Source: Amoebophrya sp. AT5.2
Lineage: Eukaryota; Sar; Dinophyceae; Syndiniales; Amoebophryaceae
Reading direction: 5' to 3'
DNA length: 22,577 nt
Assembly: GCA_005223375.1 (NCBI GenBank)
Contig: RXOD01004421.1
Location: 1-22,577 of the forward strand
A model generated the notes under the pieces. It was not told the origin of the DNA, did not search any database, and saw only the letters and a program-made list of their open reading frames with translations. The position numbers and the translations under genes are program-made. This document shows positions 7,790 to 16,337 of this stretch, piece by piece. Position 1 is the stretch's first letter; every line of letters starts with the position of its first letter.

Positions 7790-10700
7790 CTAAACGGACG
7801 CTACAGCACTGGAATTCAAGATTCGGAACCGCTCGCGCCGCTTTTCTGTCTGAAACGAATATCCAAAAGCGCGAGTAATTGATTTGCATCGTCCGGCTGC
7901 AGCAGTAAATACCTTTCCTCGTTGACCGAGCCCGTGTGCGCCTGTTCTGGTGCGTGTCTTCTCAACGTGTGCGACACCCTTTCTCCTCGAATAGAGTTTT
8001 CCTTGAGCAGTTCGTTCTTCCTCTCGACGATTCCGCCACGGCTTCTCGTTCGTGTCTTCGACGCGGCTCACCAGCAGCCTTACCGCTCGCGCCGCATTTT
8101 CCGCCTCTTCGTCTTCTCCTTGTCCATCCTCCGGCGCAAACAGGAACTGTGTCGCGCGCATGACATCCTCTGGGGTCATCTTCGGGCTGACGACCTCAAC
8201 AGCGCTAACAACTTGTTGGAGTTGTATTTCGCCACCATCACTTTCTAAATCGTGCTGGGGCTGCGCCGTTGTCGTAGGTACGGTTTGGACTTGTTGTTCT
8301 CCGAGGTCCTCTTCTGCAACTGCAAAATTAGGACTTGGATTTTCCATGTCGAGGATGACGCCGCCGAGTGGTAGCTGTTCCTGGTCCACATCCTCGTTAC
8401 CACAACTTCCACCAAGAATGTCTTCGGCGACGCACCCCACGTCACCGTGTGCCTGCCACACGTAGCCAGGATAGCTCTTGGTTCCGAGAAATAGCCCGGT
8501 TGTCGACCCGGTCTTCAACCTCAACTGAGCCGAAAGTAACTCAGGGCCAGAGGCGCAGGCGGGCTGCGGTGGAAGCGGATGATCATGGTCCTCCGCGTGA
8601 TTTGGATTTTCTGGCGCCTGCACCTCCAGGTTTTCGTCTGCCGCCGTCGTGCCGATTTCATGCCGCGCGAAAAGCTGCAGCAGGGCTCTACTTCCAACGC
8701 TGCCGGACGGACTCAGCTGGCGCAGCCTTTCGTAATTCTCGTTGCAGGGCTCGTCGGCCGCTTCCTCTAGCACCTTGTTTTTGCGCAGCTCTGTTGGGGT
8801 GGCGTTTGCGGTTGTGCACACTGCGACCGTGTCTCTGTCTTGTAGCTGCAGCGGTGGTCCTCGCAACACAACGTGTCTCCTGGGAGCTCGCAATAGAGAC
8901 GGTCGCAACGGCGCCACGGCTGCTGACTCAACGCCGGCAAGTTGCCGGCGGAGCGGGACATCGACACCAACGCTAAAGGCGGGACACCGTTTTTCAGGCA
9001 GGAAAGCAGCAGGACGACGTAACCTATCGCCCGCATCAACTTCAACGCGAGGCCGCTGCGACAACTCTCTTTTCCTGAGGTTTCGTGATCCCTCTCCCCT
9101 TGCTCTCGATGGCCGTTCGTCCACCCGCTCGTCGGCATTATGCTCGCTCTCTTCCGAGGCTGAGAGTGACGACGCGGTCGCGTTCTGCGTTTCCATTTCC
9201 TGTCCACCAGCGCCGTGCTTGTTCTCGTCGCGGTTGTCTATGTCTACCTCGTGGCCCCCGCGATCGCTGGAGGACGACTCTGCCTCCTGATACTCCCGCA
9301 GCTTCATCTTGGGCGTCGGGTGTCGCGAGCAGAAAAACGCGGGCTCGCTCTCGATCTTCATTTCGTCGCACTGGAGAAACGCAGGCTCACACTCACTCTC
9401 CAATGTGTTGCTCACACTCACCTCCACGTAGGTCTGTGTGTGAGCAGCAGCAGGAGGCTCCTGCTGCTGCTCACCCACAGCCCTACGTGGAAGCTTCTGT
9501 GAAGTCGCAACACCTCCATTTCCCAGCAACAAATCTAATGCGCTGGCCGCGCGTGCCGTCCGAGAGCTGCGGTGGCGCGCCGCGCCATGCCCGCGTTGCT
9601 GCGAATGCGAATGCGATGAAGATGGAGACGGGCCAGGAGCCGCAGACCTACCTCTACGCGGCAGTAGACCGAAGTTGTATCCGTTCTTCGCGCTAAAGTC
9701 CGCCTGTCGCTGCAACTTCGCGTGCTGCTCCTTCTTCTTGCGCTCCTGGTGCGCGAACTCCTCCAGCATCGCGCGGCGCTGCTTTACGCGCAACCGGTCG
9801 AAGTTCGCCGGCCGGGGCACCAGAACGAGTTGTTCTTCTTCCCCGCCGCCTGAGTCGTGAGGCTGGTTCTTTATCTCCGCTGGTGGGGCAGGTTTTGCAG
9901 GAGCCATGGTTCTTGACCTTGTCGTGGGAGGATCCTCATTCGAGTCCAGGCATCGAAAAACGCTTGCAAAATCTGCGCGCTTCTCCATTTCCGAGGAGGT
10001 AGCCGGATGAAAAGGCGCACGTCGGCTTGGATTCCCGAGATCGTTATCTACTGCTCCGGACGCCGCGTCCCCCTCCCCAGCTGCGCTACTCGCGGACGAC
10101 GCGGCACTTGAAGAGGATCCGACTCGCGTTTCCTCGTCGCTCGCACTGTTGCTGGTACCGACCCTCATGTTGTGCGCACTCAGCTTGATGGAACCCTTTC
10201 GGGTTTCTTCTGTGGTAGACGTCGCGTCTCGCGGTCGCGCACCAATTTGGATATCAGAGGTCTGTATATTTGGTTTTGCAGCGAACTCGCCACAAGTTGA
10301 TGCTCCGTGTTTCGCGTCTTGTTGTCCCCCGCCCTTTTTCAGCGCGTGAGCGCGACTCAGCATTTCCAAAATGCGCTGCTTCTCGTTGACAATTTCGTGC
10401 GCCCGAGCCTCTTCGTGCGCCGCTGCGAGGAGCGCTGCCGCGCGCGCCTGTGCATCGTCATGCCTTTTCATCTCATCATTGCGCGCAGTCGAGGGAAAAT
10501 TGGACACTGGACCTCTGTCTACTTTGCAGTCATTTTTGAATTCCAGGTCTTCGACTTTATTCTCGTCTCCACCTACCTGTCCAGACTCACCTCCTGCATC
10601 GCCTTGTTCGGTACGCCTACTCCGCAACCCTCTACGCACTGTTCGATCCACGTGCCGGAAGGAGGCGTAGGTCGCCTTTTCGAGGTCACCTCGCAAGGTC

Positions 10701-11131
10701 TCGTCGTGCTTGAGACTCACTTTGACTTTGTTCCACAGGCCCTTAGAATTCATCTCAGCTGAAGTTGATGTGGAGCTTCCCTCGCAGCTCCCGTGCGTTT
10801 TATCTTGCCCCGTTTCGTCTCGTCGGTCTCGACCATGCTGGCCTCTAGCCGCCGCGGCGGTCGCGACCGAATGCCCTCGTTGAATTTGCAACGCGTCAAT
10901 GTCAATGCCGGGTGGCGGCGCGAGGCCGCCATCGTTTTCGTTTTCTGCCACCTGAATGCCGGGCAAAGGTCTCACGGAGCACCGGAGGCTGGTGGTAGTG
11001 CTCCCGTCTGCAGCATTCGTCGCGTCGTTCGAAGAGCGCTCCAGCGAAACTGTCTCCGCAGTAGACTTCCATTGCGATCTCCACGGCGAGGGGCCAAAAA
11101 AAGTACGAGTCCGACTGTCGTGGCCGCGCAT
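7790..11131 (-). CDS. large low-complexity/coiled-coil protein of unknown function
   Basis: About 1113 residues from the first in-frame ATG at 11131 to TAG. The frame remains open to about 11360 without an ATG, so an upstream exon may supply the true start; the last bases before the ATG (TCTTCAGCAG) resemble an acceptor. I recognise no catalytic domain. Visible features are an Ala/Glu-rich helix around residues 220-265 (AAALLAAAHEEARAHE), a basic helix around 445-475 (FAHQERKKKEQHAKLQRQ) followed by NGYNFGLLPRRGR, a duplicated SE(x)EPAF motif near 575-600, a long acidic Ser-rich middle, and a basic C-terminus. It could be a scaffold or cytoskeletal protein, but that is only a guess from composition. 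The frame is uninterrupted for 3.3 kb, which supports real coding. Confidence 0.6.
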   Translation of the reverse strand: MRGHDSRTRTFFGPSPWRSQWKSTAETVSLERSSNDATNAADGSTTTSLRCSVRPLPGIQVAENENDGGLAPPPGIDIDALQIQRGHSVATAAAARGQHGRDRRDETGQDKTHGSCEGSSTSTSAEMNSKGLWNKVKVSLKHDETLRGDLEKATYASFRHVDRTVRRGLRSRRTEQGDAGGESGQVGGDENKVEDLEFKNDCKVDRGPVSNFPSTARNDEMKRHDDAQARAAALLAAAHEEARAHEIVNEKQRILEMLSRAHALKKGGGQQDAKHGASTCGEFAAKPNIQTSDIQIGARPRDATSTTEETRKGSIKLSAHNMRVGTSNSASDEETRVGSSSSAASSASSAAGEGDAASGAVDNDLGNPSRRAPFHPATSSEMEKRADFASVFRCLDSNEDPPTTRSRTMAPAKPAPPAEIKNQPHDSGGGEEEQLVLVPRPANFDRLRVKQRRAMLEEFAHQERKKKEQHAKLQRQADFSAKNGYNFGLLPRRGRSAAPGPSPSSSHSHSQQRGHGAARHRSSRTARAASALDLLLGNGGVATSQKLPRRAVGEQQQEPPAAAHTQTYVEVSVSNTLESECEPAFLQCDEMKIESEPAFFCSRHPTPKMKLREYQEAESSSSDRGGHEVDIDNRDENKHGAGGQEMETQNATASSLSASEESEHNADERVDERPSRARGEGSRNLRKRELSQRPRVEVDAGDRLRRPAAFLPEKRCPAFSVGVDVPLRRQLAGVESAAVAPLRPSLLRAPRRHVVLRGPPLQLQDRDTVAVCTTANATPTELRKNKVLEEAADEPCNENYERLRQLSPSGSVGSRALLQLFARHEIGTTAADENLEVQAPENPNHAEDHDHPLPPQPACASGPELLSAQLRLKTGSTTGLFLGTKSYPGYVWQAHGDVGCVAEDILGGSCGNEDVDQEQLPLGGVILDMENPSPNFAVAEEDLGEQQVQTVPTTTAQPQHDLESDGGEIQLQQVVSAVEVVSPKMTPEDVMRATQFLFAPEDGQGEDEEAENAARAVRLLVSRVEDTNEKPWRNRREEERTAQGKLYSRRKGVAHVEKTRTRTGAHGLGQRGKVFTAAAGRCKSITRAFGYSFQTEKRRERFRILNSSAVASV
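9331..9423 (-). repeat. degenerate coding duplication (SE-x-EPAF units)
   Basis: Two related segments, one starting at the agaaaaacgc run at 9331 and one at about 9375, encode IESEPAFFC and SECEPAFLQC. A short repeat gctcacactcac then recurs near 9384 and 9410. They abut the large palindrome, so this part of the gene looks prone to local duplication. Confidence 0.5.
9424..9490. repeat. 67-bp inverted repeat with perfect 35-bp palindromic core
   Basis: The left arm 9424-9456 and right arm 9458-9490 pair at 31 of 33 positions around a single centre base at 9457. The inner 17 bp of each arm (9440-9456 and 9458-9474) pair perfectly. It lies inside the coding frame 7790-11131. Both strands encode nearly the same peptide across it, with EQQQE followed by PAAAH then YVE on each. 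Confidence 0.9.
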
Positions 11132-11347
11132 ACTGCTGAAGATCTTCAAGAAAGTTATTTTTTTACTTGATCCTGTAGCGTCTCGACTCGCAAGAGCAGG
11201 GGCAGGGGATACTACATGAAGGGATTCATCTTCATCGACGTCGAGAATAAAGTTAGTATAGACATCAACGTCGACTTTCACTTCTACTGCTCCGTGCGCG
11301 TTCTCTGGATGCCAATAGTAAGTATGATCACGACCAGGTTGGAGCAC

Positions 11348-11914
11348 GATGTAGCATTTACTGCTTTAACTGTCTGCTGCACCAGCAATACAAGTCGACG
11401 GAAAGTACGAACTCCTGAGGATGTGCCTGCTAAAGCTGAATTTTCGCGAACGCGAAGCAACAATTTTATTTATTACATTCGCCTGGATGTTGTGAATTCT
11501 TCATCGCACTAGACGAGCTGACCATGCTGGTCAAATAAAGTGGCACGAAAATCAATCAAAGTCATTCACGGGGGCGTTTTACACGGGGACGGAAAGCGAC
11601 GACACCACGACCGGAAGTGAAGACACGTTCGCTTCCGAACGGGAACGGAGGAGAAATAAACAAGCGTGAACCTAATCCAAGTTGAGCCGACTCAACAATC
11701 TGTTGAGGCACCATTCGCATTCCCGCGGCGTCACGGATACGGAATGGGTCACGGTTAATGCTTTGTTTTTTTTTTTTTTTGCCTCGTTGAGGACGACGCC
11801 CATTTTATATTTTTCGTGTTCTTGGTGTTCTTTTTTATTGATATCACCATGGCGATGCGTCCTGTGATGATACCGTTGTTTTCTTGCGTCCGAAGATTGA
11901 TGGACTTTCGCGGA
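11348..11914. other. intergenic stretch with small hairpins and a T15 run
   Basis: No coding frame is convincing. It contains two overlapping small hairpins at 11681-11707 and a 15-T run at 11766-11780. On the gene strand the T run is an A run downstream of the 737-residue frame, so it could lie in its 3' UTR. Confidence 0.5.
11681..11707. repeat. two mutually exclusive short hairpins
   Basis: gttgag (11681-11686) pairs with ctcaac (11691-11696) around ccga. ctcaaca (11691-11697) also pairs with tgttgag (11701-11707) around atc. The middle segment is shared, so only one hairpin can form at a time. Confidence 0.5.
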
Positions 11915-14128
11915 TCAGACAAAGAGGACCTTGCCATCGTGCATCTCATCGATATGCTCCGCGGCGGCCCCGGGACCTGACCGCGATATGCTGGGGGAGG
12001 ATCGTCCCCGCAAATCGTGATCGTCCAGATGTATCTCTCCCCCTGAATTCTGTCCTCCACCTCGTCCCGCCCCCAAATTTCTATTGAATCCAGCTGGGCC
12101 AGGAGCACCAGGGCCGCTGTTGCTCAAACCACCTGGTCCCGGCCCCATGGAGAGCGGGCCGGAAAGGGCCCCCTTGCCTTTTGCTCCACCTCCGAGACCG
12201 AGCCCGCCGCCCGGGGGTCCCCCTCCGGGTGTCGATTGTGATATTGCTATTGGTCCGCCTTTCCCTGGGGATGCTGGCATTTTGTGAACCACAAAGCTAG
12301 GGCCGCCTCCGGAAGTGGCCGGGGCGCTGCCGGCGACGGGACCTATTGATCCTGCGCTCTTCCCGCCCAAACCCCCGGCACCCCCGCCTTCGCCTCCCTT
12401 CGAGGGCATACCTCCTCCGCCTGCACCTACGCCGCCCTTGGACGGCATACCTCCGCCGCCTGCACCTACCCCGCCCTTCGACGGCAACACGCCTCCGCCA
12501 CCTGCAGCTACCCCGCCCTTTGACGGCATGCCTTTTGGCCCCGCAACCTGCGCCGCCGGTGGGTCTTCATGGTGCAGCAGCGGTTTTGGTGGTGGTTCCG
12601 CCAGTCTACTCCGTTCCCACGCGAGCTCCAGAACCTCGTGGTGCCCCGTGCTCTGCTTGACCACTCGCGTCGGTGGCTCCGTTTTTTGGATGCCCCGCCG
12701 TTCCAGGAACACGCCGGAAACATCGCGGAACGTCTCGTCTCCCTCGGTTGTGGCCTTGGTGCGCAGGTGGAGCTTGTTGGTTTGCGACCGGGGCGTCAGC
12801 TGTGGCGTTGAAGGTGCTCCTGCATGCCCCGGCATATACGGGAAGCTGTAGACCGGAAACGCAGATCCAGGCTGGTCAGGATCACGCCGCTCCTCCTCGG
12901 CTTTTATTGGATCTCCACCCTTCCTGCCGGCACCCGGTGATCCGCCTTGCCCCTGCCTGTAGTTCCACCCGGCGGCACCACCTACAGTACCACCGGGCGA
13001 CGTACCATGCGGCAAAAAGAACGTCTCCATGGGTGCCGGCGCGAAGCTGTGCTCGTCCGGTCCGCAAAAGAAGTCCATGATGCCCCAGAAATTGGGATAG
13101 TCGTCCCTATTCACGGGGTCCGTGAGCTCAACCAGGCCCAGCGGGTCGTGCGGGTGTTCCGGGATCACCAGCCTTTCCAGATTCTCGCTCACGGTTCGCC
13201 ACAGCGACCTCACTGCGGTGGCCCCGGCCGGCGTGATCAGGGTCTCCATGTTGTTGCGGAGATCCCGCTGCGCCTTCGGCGTCAACGTGCGCCCGTTCTC
13301 GTCCTCGTTTTCATCCTCGCCAATACTGTACAGCCCAAGAGCGCCTCTCGTCCCAGCATTTATTCGGAACGGATAGTAGCCCTGCCGCGACTCCACGGCC
13401 GCGGGCGAGAGATCCTGTTCCGCGAGCATGGTTTTCAGCAGATTACCAAGCCTCTGGTCGTAACTGGGCAAGTCCTCTGCGCAAGCGCGCATGTCCAACA
13501 GCGATTGCCGCAGCGCCGGGTCCAGCTTCGCCAGGGACTTCTTCACATGGGCGGGCATTCTTTCGTCTCGTCCCGGAGCATGTGCATGACGTCCACCGCC
13601 ACGCGAGCCCGCTGCCAGAAAAGATAGGTCAGGAAGATCGAGGTGGTCATTCGACGTGTCGACGTTGGTCGAGGTCGGGGTGTGCTTGCTGACGCTTGCA
13701 GCGCGTGCCGCGTGGGAAAGCATGGAGTTCGCTGTCTGGTACGGATAATTCGTGTCCTCCTTCGGCCCCCCTCGCTGAGCGAAATGATGATCGTATCCTA
13801 CATTCTTATTTTCGAACAAGTCGCTGTCGTCCAGTAGCATGGACCGATCACGGGCATGCGGCTGTAGTGCTCCACCTCCTGCTCCATCCGAGGACGGCCT
13901 TACGTTTGCGACGGGGTTGGCGGGTGGAAGTGGGTATAGCGTCGTGACAGCAAGGTGGTCATCAGCGTCTGGTGGGTGCCCATACACGCCGACGGCGAGA
14001 GGTTGCAGCCCTCGTGCCACGGTGGACGGACCACGACCCGGCTGAGATTGCCCGCCAGCAGGCGGATAATATGTATTAACCGGCCGAAATCGAGCGTCGG
14101 GTCCGTCCCCGATAAGCGGTGGAAACAT
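11915..14128 (-). CDS. 737-residue protein with Gly/Pro-rich repetitive C-terminus, function unknown
   Basis: The frame runs from ATG at 14128 to TGA at 11915. The N-terminal 170 residues are Pro/Gly/Ala-rich and look disordered. Residues about 190-380 look folded and helical (AHVKKSLAKLDPALRQSLLDM, then DQRLGNLLKTMLAEQDL, then an FWGIMDFFCGPDEHSF segment). Residues about 530-580 are tandem copies of SKGG-VGAGGGG, and the rest is Gly/Pro/Ser-rich before an acidic EHIDEMHDGKVLFV end. I recognise no family for the folded part. There is no signal peptide or membrane segment. The frame is uninterrupted for 2.2 kb and its amino-acid bias is confined to the repeats, so coding is likely. Confidence 0.6.
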   Translation of the reverse strand: MFPPLIGDGPDARFRPVNTYYPPAGGQSQPGRGPSTVARGLQPLAVGVYGHPPDADDHLAVTTLYPLPPANPVANVRPSSDGAGGGALQPHARDRSMLLDDSDLFENKNVGYDHHFAQRGGPKEDTNYPYQTANSMLSHAARAASVSKHTPTSTNVDTSNDHLDLPDLSFLAAGSRGGGRHAHAPGRDERMPAHVKKSLAKLDPALRQSLLDMRACAEDLPSYDQRLGNLLKTMLAEQDLSPAAVESRQGYYPFRINAGTRGALGLYSIGEDENEDENGRTLTPKAQRDLRNNMETLITPAGATAVRSLWRTVSENLERLVIPEHPHDPLGLVELTDPVNRDDYPNFWGIMDFFCGPDEHSFAPAPMETFFLPHGTSPGGTVGGAAGWNYRQGQGGSPGAGRKGGDPIKAEEERRDPDQPGSAFPVYSFPYMPGHAGAPSTPQLTPRSQTNKLHLRTKATTEGDETFRDVSGVFLERRGIQKTEPPTRVVKQSTGHHEVLELAWERSRLAEPPPKPLLHHEDPPAAQVAGPKGMPSKGGVAAGGGGVLPSKGGVGAGGGGMPSKGGVGAGGGGMPSKGGEGGGAGGLGGKSAGSIGPVAGSAPATSGGGPSFVVHKMPASPGKGGPIAISQSTPGGGPPGGGLGLGGGAKGKGALSGPLSMGPGPGGLSNSGPGAPGPAGFNRNLGAGRGGGQNSGGEIHLDDHDLRGRSSPSISRSGPGAAAEHIDEMHDGKVLFV
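12395..12532 (-). repeat. tandem coding minisatellite, about 39-42 bp units
   Basis: Three and a half imperfect units of 39, 39 and 42 bp, each with a g-acggcatacctcc core and cctgcacctaccccgcc, encode PSKGGVGAGGGGM-type repeats. Differences between units are mostly single-base, and unit lengths stay in multiples of three, so selection for frame is evident. Confidence 0.8.
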
Positions 14129-15668
14129 CGACTTCGATCGGCCGCGGCGCCAGCGCCGCTAGTGCCTAATTAGCTCGCTGCATCTGGTGGTTGTCCAGCT
14201 CCCAGCGCGGAGACAAAATGCTGTTTGGCAGCGGATACAGCATCATGGATACTCCGACCAACGAGCGTGAAACCAAGAAAAACCGCTGAACTACTTCACG
14301 CCGCAAGTAAAAAAGTCTTTTGTCGATGCCGACAGCGCTCAACATAAGACTGGGGTCGGGTTCCTTGTTCGAAAATTCGTACAACTATTGTAGAAGTAGA
14401 AGGCACGGGGCGAGTTCGAAGCAGGTCCTTGTAGAAGCCTGCCGTGGGGTTATGTTCAAGATTTCATTTGAAATAGACGGGTTCAGAAACAAAGTCGATA
14501 AACTACACGAGACGAGACGAACAACGACGCACCGACTCATTATAATTGTGCCTCCACGAAAGTAGACAAAGGAGTAAAACTGTAACAGCGGCCGAAGGCG
14601 AAGACTGACCGACGAGCTGCAACTACATGCATACGAGCGACGGAAAATGGAAAGTACCGACGAACGTTAGTAGGTTCAACGTCAGGCTCAGGACCGACGG
14701 CGGAGAGAGATATCAATCATCATGTTGACCGATCATGCACGTCGAGCTCGAGGACGAGTTGGAAGCAAGATATTCGGTGCAGAAGAAGATGAAGAACCTG
14801 GGCCACAATGAATTTTTCAATGGCTAAAGCGAAACGCCGCCAGGTCCAGCCGGCGCTTCTCCGCCACGCACCGGTCTGTAGATTCGTGTTTTAAATACAT
14901 CGCTCTCACGTCCGTCCCCGAGTTGTTCGATTTGCGTTACCGTTGGCAGGTAGAAGTGGTGAATTTCAGACGCAGATCTCGTCCTCCACCTCATCTGTGA
15001 GACCAGTTCAACCAGGTCCGCCGAAGCTTCGTAATGTACTGGTAGAAGTTGAAGTTGTGATTAGGCCGTAAATCGTAGAACAAGGGGATGAGTTCATTTC
15101 AGCGCGGCGGCCACGACTGCCCATAGTCCCTCTAGTCTCCCCAATCTGTAATAGCCGCTTCGATTTGCCATTGCCTGAAGTAACTTAAGTACCTCCTCGC
15201 CTGGAGGCAAATGAGTCACCCGTCGCAGTCGCTCCTGCATTTCACCGGCAAAGTAACAGGAAGATAGAGAGAAGCAAAGGCACAAGAGAGCCGAGGGCCT
15301 GAGGTACGTTTAAGCATCACGAACAAGAATTTTGGCCGGCCGCATCCAGTAAGCGCTCGTTTTTTTCCGGTTGTAGTTGTCGCTGCGGCAAACTGGACAG
15401 GCCCATAAAGATCGATGCGAAATTCCGTTAACAACCCACAAATGCAGCTCGAATACCGTTTGGCTCGTAAGTAAAGCGTTTTGGTTTCGTCTTGATCGCC
15501 TCCGCTGCACTACCCTTTTCCAACAGCTAAAGCTGGAGGTAGCGCAACGAAGTCGGAGACTGAATTCCATTTTATTTCGCAGTATCCAGCGCCTACAATG
15601 AAGAATCTTCTATCTAAGCCTGCTGGTCTAGTTGTTCTTCATAAGAAAGTAAGGTAAATCAATGTACC
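14129..15668. other. stretch without a confident gene
   Basis: About 1.5 kb upstream of the 737-residue gene. Minus-strand frames at 14166-14384 and 15310-15570 are short and of no recognised family. GTAGAAGT octamers occur at 14390, 14950 and 15042. It may contain a 5' UTR, small exons, or a gene I cannot assemble. Confidence 0.4.
15094..15234 (-). CDS. possible terminal exon of an unknown gene
   Basis: The minus strand reads GAAATGCAG|GAGCGACTG and then 46 codons to TGA. The peptide has ERLRRVTHLPPGEEVLKLLQ and ends in a helical GLWAVVAAALK. It has the look of a C-terminal amphipathic helix and an acceptor in the right place, but no family or upstream exon can be named. It may belong with the helical frame at 15669-15977. 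Confidence 0.25.
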   Translation of the reverse strand, partial: ERLRRVTHLPPGEEVLKLLQAMANRSGYYRLGRLEGLWAVVAAALK

Positions 15669-15977
15669 TCATGCGGCGGTCCACAACCACATCAAGATCT
15701 CCATAAACGTGAAGCTAGTCTGTTGATCGGTACCTACTTGTCCTACGGCGATACGGATTCTGTTCATACTGAGGTGCAACAACTCGTCCTCTACTGCTTC
15801 CCGCAAACTAAATAAATTCGATAAAACAATGCGTTCGGAGTCCATTTTTACACAACATCGATCTTTCTTCCGTAGTAGTAATATCCGTTCGTGCGCTGGA
15901 AATCTAGTAATCCACTGTTCACGCGTGTTGACATCTACTGCGCGGCTACGTGCAGCTGTCAACTCCTGGTGTAGTTG
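15669..15977 (-). CDS. possible exon(s) of a helical/coiled-coil protein, unknown
   Basis: The frame encodes QLHQELTAARSRAVDV and then FSLREAVEDELLHLSMNRI, both strongly heptad-like, ending in TGA. Directly upstream in the same frame lies DDEQKL followed by TAG. Further upstream (about 16120-16060, another frame) lies SKRIDELHEQMLTDD. These could be exons of one helical protein, with the TAG being the last bases of an intron (TTATAG|CAA). There is no ATG at the start of this piece. Distance and strand would put it just downstream of CFAP20. Confidence 0.3.
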   Translation of the reverse strand, partial: QLHQELTAARSRAVDVNTREQWITRFPAHERILLLRKKDRCCVKMDSERIVLSNLFSLREAVEDELLHLSMNRIRIAVGQVGTDQQTSFTFMEILMWLWTAA

Positions 15978-16337
15978 CTATAACTTCTGTTCGTCATCTG
16001 ATGTAAACTGTAATACCTGGATTCGACTTCTCGTACTGTTAATCAAAACTGTTAACATTAACTACATCGTCTGTCAACATCTGTTCATGCAACTCATCGA
16101 TCCTCTTCGACCTCCGTGCTGGGATGTCGCCTTGCTCACGCGGCCGCCGGCGCCGGGGCAGCCTGCTGCCTGTGATGTGATGTCGATGCGGGTGTTGGAA
16201 GCAGAAAAGAATGGATGCGAATGGTGCAGCGGGGGTCATTCGACGTTCATCCACATCGACATCAGTCGCTTTGCTTCCAGTTCATCATGTTCAAAAATAC
16301 AAATACTTTCTTAAAAATGTAAATCAATGAATCAATG

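Noticed and set aside
8932..8950. 9-bp inverted repeat cgccggcaa/ttgccggcg
   Set aside because: Inside coding sequence, short and GC-rich; compatible with chance.
9085..9696. 203-residue plus-strand frame with EQQQEAPAAAH
   Set aside because: It resembles the minus-strand peptide only because it crosses the palindrome at 9424-9490; the rest is a shadow of the large minus-strand frame.
11132..11347. Extension of the 1113-residue protein to a GTG at 11347
   Set aside because: There is no ATG in this extension and an AT-rich, acceptor-like end precedes the ATG at 11131, so it is more likely intron or UTR.
11766..11780. T15 run as a retrotransposed poly(A) tail
   Set aside because: No target-site duplication or intronless gene copy is visible next to it; it reads as a simple homopolymer.
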